A stretch of 25,336 nt of DNA. Origin: an uncultured Oribacterium sp. (GTDB taxonomy: Bacteria > Bacillota > Clostridia > Lachnospirales > Lachnospiraceae). Made by a program: the position numbers and the translations under genes. Location of the stretch: positions 1 to 25,336 of the forward strand of contig CAKQWR010000008.1 in NCBI GenBank assembly GCA_934279105.1, read 5' to 3'. The notes beneath the pieces were generated by a model that was not told the DNA's origin, made no database searches, and worked only from the letters and a program-made list of their open reading frames with translations. Of the stretch, positions 1-6,793 are shown in pieces (the first letter of the stretch is position 1; each line of letters starts with the position of its first letter).

Positions 1-42
1 CTGATTACGAATCAGATGCACTACCGACTGTGCTACAGTAGC
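1..42 (-). tRNA. tRNA-Thr (anticodon CGU), 5' part, cut by window edge
   Basis: Read on the minus strand, the first 42 bases fold as the 5' half of a tRNA. A 7-nt acceptor strand (GCTACTG) is followed by TA at positions 8-9, a D-arm with GCAC/GTGC stem around AGTCGGTA, and an anticodon arm with stem TCTGA/TCAGA and loop TTCGTAA. The anticodon is CGT, which decodes ACG threonine codons. The TΨC arm and 3' acceptor strand lie outside the window. A good promoter lies just upstream. Confidence 0.85.
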
Positions 43-64
43 ATGCGTCTCAAAACGCCATTAC

Positions 65-93
65 AATATAGCACGTTGCTCCTCAAATGTAAA
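65..93 (-). promoter_or_regulatory. Sigma-A promoter for the tRNA-Thr gene
   Basis: On the minus strand TTTACA (88-93), a 17-bp spacer and TATATT (65-70) lie about 22 bp upstream of the first tRNA base. Spacing and hexamers fit a housekeeping promoter. The tRNA can therefore be transcribed independently of yitT, although no terminator was seen between them. Confidence 0.7.
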
Positions 94-138
94 GCAAAAT
101 CGATACATCACTTTGCCGGTATGCGCAAAATCCGCCTG

Positions 139-1008
139 TCACTTCACCGGAATCTTCGCCGGCTTCTCTCTGGAGAAGCCTTCTCCCATGACCTCTCGTA
201 CATCCGACAGAATCACAAATGCCTGCGGGTCGATTTCATGCACCAGATCCTTCAGATAGGTGATTTCACGGTTTGACATAATACTATAGAGCATCGTCGT
301 TTCCTTACCGGAATACATACCGATGGCATGTACACCTGTGACACCTCTGTCCAGCTTCTGAAGAATCGCATCGGAAATCTGCGTCGGTTCAGAGGTGATG
401 ATCCATACCGCCTTCGCGTAATGCATACCTTCCATAATGCCGTTGGACACTTTCGTTACCACGTAAACAGAAATGATAGCATACAACGCATGAATACCGC
501 CAAATGCACCGATTCCGAGTACAACAATCGCCCAGTCGATTACCTGAAGAATCTGCGGAATGCTGTACTGCGGAAATGTGATATGAAAAAGAGCTGCGAG
601 TATATCCGTACCTCCGGTCGTGGCCTGTCCGATTAAGATGAGACCAAAGCCGAAGCCTGACAGAATAGCACCAAATACAGCGGCAAGCAGCAGGTCTCCA
701 TTTGGAATCAGATTCATATCCGGCAGGATTCCGAGAAAGAGAGACAGCATCGCCGCACCATACAGGGTCCGACGGATAAATTTCCACCCCAGGAACTTCC
801 ATGCCAGGAGAAAAAGCGGAATATTAAGAAGTGTATTACTGATCCACAGCGGCATACCGATCCAGCTTCGAAGGATAATGCCGAGACCGGTGACGCCACC
901 GATAACCATCTGATTCGGATCATAAATATTCTTACCGCCGATGGCCATGGCCAGCGCGCCCAGCGCAATTAAAATATAGTCTCGCATCGGTGTTCGTTTC
1001 ATCAGCAT
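139..1008 (-). CDS. YitT family membrane protein (DUF161 + DUF2179)
   Basis: Predicted 289-residue inner-membrane protein of the YitT family, whose substrate is not established. The first ~200 residues form several hydrophobic segments with family-typical glycine-rich stretches (NQMVIGGVTGLG, QATTGGTDILA). Residues ~205-280 form the soluble C-terminal DUF2179 domain, ending in a segment like FVILSDVREVMGEGF. The start is supported by AAGGAG 9 nt upstream of the ATG. The gene follows capA in the same direction after a 96-bp gap, so the two may be co-transcribed. Length is normal for the family. Family assignment is firm; function is unknown. Confidence 0.9.
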   Translation of the reverse strand: MLMKRTPMRDYILIALGALAMAIGGKNIYDPNQMVIGGVTGLGIILRSWIGMPLWISNTLLNIPLFLLAWKFLGWKFIRRTLYGAAMLSLFLGILPDMNLIPNGDLLLAAVFGAILSGFGFGLILIGQATTGGTDILAALFHITFPQYSIPQILQVIDWAIVVLGIGAFGGIHALYAIISVYVVTKVSNGIMEGMHYAKAVWIITSEPTQISDAILQKLDRGVTGVHAIGMYSGKETTMLYSIMSNREITYLKDLVHEIDPQAFVILSDVREVMGEGFSREKPAKIPVK

Positions 1009-1104
1009 GCTCTGTTTCTCCTTGTTACATATAAAATATCACTTCATCAAAGCAATATCATCATAACATAATCAGCACGTCAGATATAGCTATTATTTAT
1101 CGTT

Positions 1105-2487
1105 TCACCCAGCATGGACATTCCCATCCTCATCTATTTTGATTCCACTGCTGAGTCCTCTCATTTTCTCATAAAACGCAGCCGTTTTCTCCGAGTCATC
1201 CAGCTTCCGCGTATAACCGGCGGCTGATGTGCCCGGAATCAGACGAAGCCGGATACCCTCATCATCGATCTCCACCTGCAGAAGTTCCGTGCTTGGAATC
1301 GAGCTGCCGAAGACGAAATTCCCAAGGGAATAGGCAATCGGAGTCCCATGATAATACTCCAGTCCCTGAAGTACATGCGGATGTGCACCAAGCACCAGAT
1401 CTGCGCCTGCATCTACGAGCCGATGCGCGATGCTCTTCTGTACCTCATTCGGCATTTCTTCCCGTTCGATGCCCCAGTGCACATACACGATGACATAGTC
1501 TGCCTGCTGCTTCGCCGCCTTCACTTCCTCCGCAAGCTGTGCACCACCATCATAGGCAGAAAACAGTCCGGGCCACGCTTCGCCGGCTGCCCAGTCTGCT
1601 TCCGGAATCACGCGTGTCGCCCCGATAAAGGCAAACGTCCGTCCATTCAGCTCCACGACAGCTGGTGTCTTCGCCTGATTCAGGTCCTGCCCCGCACCTA
1701 TATGACGGATACCGGCATCATCCAGCGTCTTCATCGTATCCAGCATCGCATCCCGTCCATAGTCGAGCGCATGGTTATTCGCAAGGGTGACGAGGTCGAT
1801 TCCCATCTCCTGCATGATTTTCACCCTCTCCGGATTCACACGGAAGGTGAACTGCTTGTCAGGTGCCGGCGTTCCACGCGTACTGAACGGAAATTCCTCA
1901 TTCGTAATAAAGTAATCTGCAGACTGAATATCTTCCTGATATCCTTTCGACAAGACGCCATCGATTCCGCCGGCTGCATCATAGGCTTCCATCACATGAT
2001 CACTCAGGTACACGTCACCGGCAAAGAGAAAGCGTACAGACGACTTCGCCGCTTCGGTCGTCTCTGCTGTCTCATGATTACGGTTCACCGGATTTTCGAT
2101 GGCGATGGTGGTTATATTTCCATCTTCGCTGTTTCCAGCTGCGTTCTCACTATCCGCACGCCTATCTTCACTCGCGCCTGCGCCGGCAGGATTTCCCTCG
2201 GCTGTGACCGGCGTACTCTCCTCTATCGCCGCCGTCGCCGTCAGTGCAGTCTTTCCCTCGCCCTGACGTAATATAAGCACGCACAGCGCCACGATGATGC
2301 CTGCAAGAAGAACACTCCACAGAATGATCCAGCGTTTCGTTCCACGATTCTTATCCACCGGAATATTCTGCCGCATCTTTCCCTGTTCAGATTGCTGTGT
2401 TTCCTCCTGCACGATCTGTCGCTTCTCCATCTGCACCTCTGGTTTCCGACGACTTCTGCCACGCTCTCTGCGATTTTCTAAATCCAT
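1105..2487 (-). CDS. CapA family protein (poly-gamma-glutamate/capsule-type metallophosphatase fold)
   Basis: A 460-residue membrane-anchored protein. A basic, glutamine-rich cytoplasmic N-terminus of about 50 residues is followed by one transmembrane helix (~51-73), a low-complexity Ala/Thr/Glu linker (~80-145) and a C-terminal extracellular CapA domain (~150-430). Family motifs visible are FAGDVYLSD, NEEFPFS, LANNHALDYG, VHWGIERE, GAHPHVLQG and YSLGNFVFG; these carry the Asp, Asn and His residues of the calcineurin-like metal site. CapA relatives take part in poly-gamma-glutamate export or retention, but no capB/capC partner is present, so the role here is open. GAGGT lies 5 nt before the ATG. 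Its promoter region is shared with the SOS-type polymerase gene. Confidence 0.9.
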   Translation of the reverse strand: MDLENRRERGRSRRKPEVQMEKRQIVQEETQQSEQGKMRQNIPVDKNRGTKRWIILWSVLLAGIIVALCVLILRQGEGKTALTATAAIEESTPVTAEGNPAGAGASEDRRADSENAAGNSEDGNITTIAIENPVNRNHETAETTEAAKSSVRFLFAGDVYLSDHVMEAYDAAGGIDGVLSKGYQEDIQSADYFITNEEFPFSTRGTPAPDKQFTFRVNPERVKIMQEMGIDLVTLANNHALDYGRDAMLDTMKTLDDAGIRHIGAGQDLNQAKTPAVVELNGRTFAFIGATRVIPEADWAAGEAWPGLFSAYDGGAQLAEEVKAAKQQADYVIVYVHWGIEREEMPNEVQKSIAHRLVDAGADLVLGAHPHVLQGLEYYHGTPIAYSLGNFVFGSSIPSTELLQVEIDDEGIRLRLIPGTSAAGYTRKLDDSEKTAAFYEKMRGLSSGIKIDEDGNVHAG

Positions 2488-2539
2488 TTTCTACCTCTAT
2501 CTGTTTTTGCCCATGTCGGACTCTGTTCTCTTATTTTGC

Positions 2540-2553
2540 AGAACATTTGGTCG
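2540..2553. promoter_or_regulatory. Possible second, weak LexA-box-like site
   Basis: AGAACATTTGGTCG matches the Gram-positive SOS consensus CGAACRNRYGTTYG at 11 of 14 positions. It lies just upstream of the polymerase -35 element. It is weak alone; the stronger box at 2599-2612 makes it worth noting. Confidence 0.3.
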
Positions 2554-2562
2554 TTTTTATAA

Positions 2563-2591
2563 TTGACATCTGTCCTCTGTATCGCTATCAT
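2563..2591 (+). promoter_or_regulatory. Promoter of the Y-family polymerase operon
   Basis: TTGACA (2563-2568), a 17-bp spacer and TATCAT (2586-2591) form a near-consensus housekeeping promoter. Predicted transcription starts near 2598, directly at the LexA box, an arrangement suited to repression. This places the ATG at 2606 too close to the start of the mRNA and favours the downstream TTG at 2645. Confidence 0.75.
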
Positions 2592-2616
2592 AATAAAAAG
2601 AACAGATGTTTGTCAA
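2587..2616 (-). promoter_or_regulatory. Divergent promoter candidate for capA
   Basis: On the minus strand TTGACA (2611-2616) and TATGAT (2587-2592) are separated by 18 bp; an alternative -10, TATTAT, sits at 15 bp. The strong LexA box lies between the two hexamers, so LexA binding could also block this promoter. The implied capA leader is about 90 nt. Confidence 0.5.
2599..2612. promoter_or_regulatory. LexA/DinR SOS box
   Basis: AGAACAGATGTTTG matches the Firmicutes SOS consensus CGAACRNRYGTTYG at 13 of 14 positions; only the first base differs. It covers the predicted transcription start of the polymerase gene and the spacer of the divergent capA promoter. LexA repression of the polymerase is the expected regulation for this family. 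Confidence 0.8.
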
Positions 2617-2644
2617 GCGTTCGTATTGCAAAGGGGGTTGGAGT

Positions 2645-4078
2645 TTGGAACGGATTATTTTTCATATTGATGTAAATTCTGCGTTTCTCAGCTGGGAAGC
2701 ATGCTATCGAATCCATCATCTTGGCGGCACTCTGGATCTTCGCACGATTCCAAGTGCGGTCGGTGGTGACCAGAGTAAGCGTCATGGAATCATCCTGACG
2801 AAGTCCATTCGAGCGAAAAAATATCATATTAAAACCGGCGAGCCGATCGTAGATGCGCGAAAAAAGTGCCCCGATCTCGTCATCGTCCCACCGAACTACA
2901 CCCTCTATAGCCGTGCCAGTCGGGCGATGATCGAGATTCTACAGGAGTATACCGACACCATCGAAAAGTACAGCATCGATGAAGCATTTCTCGATATGAC
3001 GGGGACACCCTGGCTTCAGGATCGGGCCCTGCTGCTTCGACATACGATCCCAACAGAAAACGTACCGCATTCGTCCGCTATCAATTCTCTCGCAGATCGT
3101 ATGCAGGCCTTCGATGCGATACAACTGCCACCGGATATCGACGCCGCATGGCAGACTGAAATAGAACATCGTGCGGTGCTGCTGGCATGGCAGCTGAAAG
3201 AGCGGATTCGTGAGGAACTCGGCTTCACAGTAAACATCGGCATTTCCAGTAATAAGCTACTTGCAAAGATGGCATCCGACTTCCGAAAACCGGATCAGGT
3301 ACATACACTCTGGTCCTACGAAATCGAGCGAAAGATGTGGCCACTCCCCGTGGAAGAGCTCTTCTATGTCGGCTATGCCACTGCCCCGAAGCTGCACCGT
3401 CTGGGCATCCACACCATCGGGGCGCTCGCTCAGTTCGAGCCGGATATGCTCTATCATCGCATGAAATCACATGGCCTTCTGGTGCGACAGTTCGCCTGTG
3501 GTATCGATGACAGCCCGGTGATTCCTCAGCTCATGGAAGCCCCCCCCAAGGGCTATGGGAACTCCTGCACGACCATCCATGATGTGACGGATCGTCAGGA
3601 GGCCTACTGGCATCTCCTCTCCCTCGCAGAAACGGTATCTCAGCGGATTCGAGCAGATGAGGTCCGTGTCAGCTGCATCGACATCAGCATCCGAGACAGC
3701 GATCTTCACTTCTACGGACACCAGAAACAACTCCGCTCCCCGACCGACCTGACCCTGGAAATCTATGATGCCGCCTGCCGATGCTTCGACGAGCTTTGGA
3801 CCGGCTACCCGATTCGGCATCTGGGCATCCACACCAGTAAGGTAAGTCATACCGTCGGACGGCAGGCCGATCTTTTCGATCGTTACGATTATGGGAAACT
3901 TCGCCAGGCGGAACACGCTGTCGATGATATCCGCACACGTTACGGAAACGACGCAATCAAGCGCGCCCGCTTCGTCTCCGCACCCGGCTGCGCGGATCCG
4001 TACGCCATCGACCACATGAACGGCGGGATCTCTCGCGAGCGGCGGACGGTGGACTACAATAAGGAAAACATATCATGA
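2645..4078 (+). CDS. Y-family DNA polymerase (DinB/UvrX-like), SOS-regulated
   Basis: Translesion DNA polymerase of 477 residues using a TTG start. AAGGGGG lies 7 nt upstream of this TTG, whereas the ATG at 2606 sits inside the LexA box. The metal-binding motifs are near the N-terminus (HIDVNSAF, D9) and in YSIDEAFLDMTG (D112, E113). Palm and fingers continue with IGISSNKLLAKMASDF, then helix-hairpin-helix and little-finger regions. QADLF at ~407-411 is a canonical beta-clamp binding motif, followed by the family's DDIRTRYG...AIKRARF ending. An unusual ~50-residue insertion (~116-165) follows the catalytic SIDEAFLDMT segment. The stop overlaps the start of the next gene (ATGA), implying co-translation. 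Confidence 0.9.
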   Translation: MERIIFHIDVNSAFLSWEACYRIHHLGGTLDLRTIPSAVGGDQSKRHGIILTKSIRAKKYHIKTGEPIVDARKKCPDLVIVPPNYTLYSRASRAMIEILQEYTDTIEKYSIDEAFLDMTGTPWLQDRALLLRHTIPTENVPHSSAINSLADRMQAFDAIQLPPDIDAAWQTEIEHRAVLLAWQLKERIREELGFTVNIGISSNKLLAKMASDFRKPDQVHTLWSYEIERKMWPLPVEELFYVGYATAPKLHRLGIHTIGALAQFEPDMLYHRMKSHGLLVRQFACGIDDSPVIPQLMEAPPKGYGNSCTTIHDVTDRQEAYWHLLSLAETVSQRIRADEVRVSCIDISIRDSDLHFYGHQKQLRSPTDLTLEIYDAACRCFDELWTGYPIRHLGIHTSKVSHTVGRQADLFDRYDYGKLRQAEHAVDDIRTRYGNDAIKRARFVSAPGCADPYAIDHMNGGISRERRTVDYNKENIS

Positions 4079-4389
4079 CCGGTTTTACTGCTATCAGTGA
4101 TGTGCTTCCGCACATCGACAGCGGCACCCGCAAGGGTCGCCAGTATCCCATCGCCGTAAAGAGCTGGTTTACCAGCTCCGGCACGATCATCCCGCTCTCC
4201 TTCAAGTTTGAAGGTGATGACGGCGAAATTTATTACATCCAGAATATCTGCGTGAAGTTCTCCGAGGAAAAGCACTACGCCGGTATCCTCAGCCGGGATT
4301 TCAGCTGTACCGCTGTCCTCGGCGGTCTGGAACAGAACTTCCGCCTGGTCTACTATCCAGGTGAATGCAAATGGGTGATGGTCATGTGA
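4075..4389 (+). CDS. Small conserved-looking hypothetical protein coupled to the Y-family polymerase
   Basis: A 104-residue protein whose ATG overlaps the polymerase stop (ATGA), with AAGGA 9 nt upstream. I do not recognise a family. It looks soluble and beta-rich, with alternating hydrophobic/polar strands (PIAVKSWFTS, PLSFKFEG, GEIYYIQNICVKF) and no signal peptide or membrane segment. Bacillus Y-family polymerases are often paired with a small YolD-type protein; the position here is analogous, but the sequence does not obviously match YolD. Overlap with the polymerase implies an SOS-induced accessory role. The last codons and stop lie in the left arm and loop of a perfect 18-bp inverted repeat. 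Confidence 0.7.
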   Translation: MTGFTAISDVLPHIDSGTRKGRQYPIAVKSWFTSSGTIIPLSFKFEGDDGEIYYIQNICVKFSEEKHYAGILSRDFSCTAVLGGLEQNFRLVYYPGECKWVMVM

Positions 4390-4404
4390 CCATCACCCAT
4401 TTGC
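4367..4404. repeat. Perfect 18-bp inverted repeat with 2-nt loop at the stop of the small SOS gene
   Basis: Arms 4367-4384 and 4387-4404 are exact reverse complements separated by TG. The left arm is coding (last codons of the 104-residue protein) and the stop codon begins the right arm. The right arm ends about 15 bp before the symporter remnant begins. No clear U-tract follows on either strand, so it is a poor intrinsic terminator despite the strong stem. Confidence 0.9.
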
Positions 4405-4419
4405 TGCATTTGTCCCTCT

Positions 4420-4935
4420 ATGCGTGCTCGAACTATGCTTGTCGATACGGTTATGAAGCACTTCCATGTTCCGGAACTTGTAACCGGTATCCTTCTCGTG
4501 ATTCTGATTTTTACCGTTTCCGCAGGCGGTCTCAAACGACTTACGCATATCACGCAGAACCTGGTGCCTGCCATGGCACTCCTCTATGTCGTGAGTGGCT
4601 TACTGATTATCCTTTTCAACATCACTCGTCTCCCACAGGTTCTGACACAGATCGTGACCAGTGCTTTCGGATGGCGTCCTGCACTCGGCGGTGCAGCGAG
4701 CAGTATGATGATTGCCATGCAGAAAGTCTTCGGCAGCTCCATCGCGAAAAAGTTCAAGTATGTATTCCCGCTCTTCTGTCTGATCGGCGCTGTCACGGCC
4801 ATCGATATCGTCTGGACCATCCAGGACATCGCACTGGGATTCCTGACCATCCCAAATCTGATTGCGCTCATCTTCCTGAGTCCGCAGGTCAAGAAATGTT
4901 CGGATGAATACTGGAAGCAGAAAAAGGCTGCATAA
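4420..4935 (+). pseudogene. Remnant of an AGCS-family alanine/sodium symporter
   Basis: The 171-codon frame resembles parts of AGCS transporters, which are usually about 450-500 residues. It begins in the middle of the family sequence (VDTVMKHFHVPELVTGILL, AGGLKRLTHITQNLVPAMA, SAFGWRPALGGAA). It then jumps, at about residues 95-103, to the C-terminal region (GAVTAIDIVWTIQDIALGF, IPNLIALIFLS). The N-terminal ~190 residues and an internal block that normally includes the SNEAG segment are missing. The internal deletion keeps the frame. There is no good ribosome binding site at the first ATG. The upstream breakpoint lies beside the inverted repeat ending at 4404. Confidence 0.8.
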
Positions 4936-4959
4936 AGTCTTCTTACAAGAACGAATACC

Positions 4960-4999
4960 AAACAAGAAAAAGAGCCGAAAACGGCTCTTTTTCTTGTTT
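4960..4999. terminator. Strong bidirectional intrinsic terminator
   Basis: A perfect 18-bp stem (4960-4977 with 4982-4999) and AAAA loop; a GC-rich core (GAGCCG/CGGCTC) is flanked by A-rich and T-rich arms. It gives a U-tract on either strand and can end both the symporter remnant on the plus strand and the mtnA operon on the minus strand. Confidence 0.9.
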
Positions 5000-5089
5000 A
5001 AATCTAATATTCTGAGGCAAGCTCCCCACCGCTAGATTTTAGTTCTATCAATGAGGAAGCAATTTATTCTATATATCTTTCCGAACAGC

Positions 5090-6172
5090 TTACTTCTTTC
5101 CGATCTTCTCGAACAGCTTCTCCAGATTTTCCTTATACGGCGCACGGATGATGCCATACTCGGTGACGATACCGGCGATCAGTTCATGATCGGTGACATC
5201 GAAGGCCGGATTATAGCACTTCACTTCCGGAAGGGAACTCGGTTCCTTAAAGAACTGTGTCTTGATCTCGTCTGCATCTCTCTGCTCGATCTTGATATCA
5301 TCACCGGTCGGGCAGTTCATATCGATGGTCGATGTCGGTCCGAGTACGTAGAACGGAATGCCATAGTGCTTCGCAAGGATAGCCACTCCACTGGTTCCGA
5401 TCTTATTCGCAGCATCGCCGTTCGCAGCCACACGGTCGCACCCGACGAAGCACATATCCACCCAACCATTCTTCATAACGAGACTTGCCATATTATCGCA
5501 GATCAGGGTTACATCGATGCCACCCTTCTGCAGCTCATACGCCGTTAATCTGGCACCCTGCAGCAGTGGACGGGTCTCATCTGCAAATAAATGGAAATTC
5601 ATCCACTTTTCTTTTCCTAAGAAAAGAGGACCTAAGTCTGTACCATAACGAGACGTGGCGAGAGGGACTGCGTTGCAGTGAGTAAGTACACCTCAACAAT
5701 CCTTAAGGAGCGTCATACCATGCTCGGAAATCGCCTTACACATCTCCATATCTTCCTGATGGATGGCCTTGCTTTCCTTCAGGAGGAGTGCCTTGATCTC
5801 AGCTACCGGCTTCTCCATATTATCAAGCACCAGTTTCTCCATGCGGTTCAGCGCCCAGCTTAAGTTCACGGCAGTCGGTCTCGAAGAGTTCAGATACTCC
5901 TTCTGTCTATGGAATTCCTTATAAAACTCTTCCTGATCCTCTGTTTCGATCTGATTCGCCAGCACATAGATCCCATAGCCTGCACAGATACCGATGGCCG
6001 GTGCCCCTCTCACCTTAAGCTTCTTGATTGCATCATACAGATCTTCCTCCGTATCCAGAACCAGAAACTCCTCCCGGTTCGGCAACTGTGTCTGATCGAT
6101 GATGATCACCTTGGTTTCGTCCTCGTTCAAGCTTACATTCTTGACGCAGGTCACCTCGTTTAATGTTTCCAT
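5090..6172 (-). CDS. mtnA: S-methyl-5-thioribose-1-phosphate isomerase (MtnA) with an in-frame UGA at codon 160
   Basis: MtnA isomerises 5-methylthioribose-1-phosphate (or 5-deoxyribose-1-phosphate) to the ribulose-1-phosphate. Read through one UGA, the gene encodes 360 residues, normal for the family. The N-terminal part (159 codons) has IIIDQTQLP and VRGAPAIG. The C-terminal part has [31 protein letters not shown] and [14 protein letters not shown]. Catalytic residues are intact: C166 (LTHCN) and D246, the same 80-residue spacing as C160/D240 of the B. subtilis enzyme. The UGA lies at 5693-5695 in the context KDC-UGA-GVLTHCN. No frameshift is needed. Near the UGA, V169 and W190 replace residues I expect to be glycine. 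The ATG at 6172 is chosen by homology; AAAGGT is 12 nt upstream. It is either recoded (selenocysteine/readthrough) or a fresh pseudogene; strict translation gives two pieces, 5693-6172 and 5090-5602 or longer. Confidence 0.8.
5693..5695 (-). other. In-frame UGA codon inside mtnA
   Basis: TCA on the plus strand reads UGA in the mtnA frame at codon 160. Codon 159 is Cys (UGU). A small perfect hairpin (ACTGC-AAC-GCAGT on the minus strand, plus coordinates 5667-5679) starts 13 nt downstream, but its loop lacks the G usually required near the start of a bacterial SECIS loop. Confidence 0.95.
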
Positions 6173-6303
6173 ATCTATATTATACCTTTCTAACGCGCAT
6201 TCTATTCCGACTGGCAGCACCTCGACGGCCACTGCCGTGCAACGCCTCCTGTCCATGTTCTACACTTTATATACCTTACAGAATGCACGTATCTTATATC
6301 CGT

Positions 6304-6786
6304 TTATCCACAGCGTTCACGAATCTTATCTGCCATATCCGGGTACTGTCTGCACAGTTCTTCGCAGTCGCCATGACGATACTCTTCCTGTCTGTATGCC
6401 GGTGCCATCGTCGTTCCGACGAGGCAGTAATGTCCACCCGTCTTCACTCTGGAGCCCTGCCATACACCACCCGGTACAACGATCTGAGGGCGTTCTCCCG
6501 CCTCCAGATTCGTTCCCAGCACAACGCACTCCGCTCTTCCGTCCGGATATAGGAGTAGAAGTTCTAATCCATCCCCCATATAGTAATGATAGATTTCATC
6601 GGATTCGAGCTGATGCATATGTGAAAACATGACGTCATCGAGAAGATAGTAGATAGCACTACTGATCTTTTTTCCATCTGCATCGTCAGCACCCTCGTAT
6701 ACACAGCGGTATAAGCCGCCCTCTCCATCCAGCGGTACAAGCTTCAACGCATCCGCAATCTGATCGATTTTTTCTTTCGTACTCAT
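6304..6786 (-). CDS. DUF985 cupin protein (YML079w-like)
   Basis: A 160-residue single-domain cupin of the DUF985/Cupin_5 family, whose members are thought to bind small molecules but have no established reaction. Seen are a YYLL strand followed by FSHMHQLESDEIYHYYMGD, giving the cupin His-x-His...Glu...His metal pattern, then LLLLYPDG and a second motif around VVPGGVWQGS and GTTMAPAY. Two adjacent ATGs occur; the second (6786) sits better relative to AAGGA. It follows the dehydrogenase with a ~4-bp gap, so it is in the same operon. Position suggests action on a sugar phosphate or aldehyde intermediate of the salvage route, but this is inference. Confidence 0.85.
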   Translation of the reverse strand: MSTKEKIDQIADALKLVPLDGEGGLYRCVYEGADDADGKKISSAIYYLLDDVMFSHMHQLESDEIYHYYMGDGLELLLLYPDGRAECVVLGTNLEAGERPQIVVPGGVWQGSRVKTGGHYCLVGTTMAPAYRQEEYRHGDCEELCRQYPDMADKIRERCG

Positions 6787-6793
6787 CATATCC

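Noticed and set aside
161..180. Perfect GGCTTCTC/GAGAAGCC hairpin near the end of the YitT gene
   Set aside because: It lies within coding sequence and no U-tract follows on the minus strand, so it is not an obvious terminator.
1348..2271. Open frame of 307 codons on the plus strand
   Set aside because: Antisense to capA with no recognisable motif or ribosome site; a by-product of codon usage.
5660..5692. Possible bacterial SECIS element after the mtnA UGA
   Set aside because: The only clean stem is ACTGC/GCAGT with a 3-nt AAC loop. It lacks the G expected at the start of the loop and has only weak outer pairing (GAGG/CCTC). It does not support recoding, though it does not disprove it.
6173..6256. 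Start of MtnA at an ATG 28 codons upstream
   Set aside because: The extra residues do not resemble MtnA N-termini and no ribosome site precedes that ATG; the ATG at 6172 fits the family.
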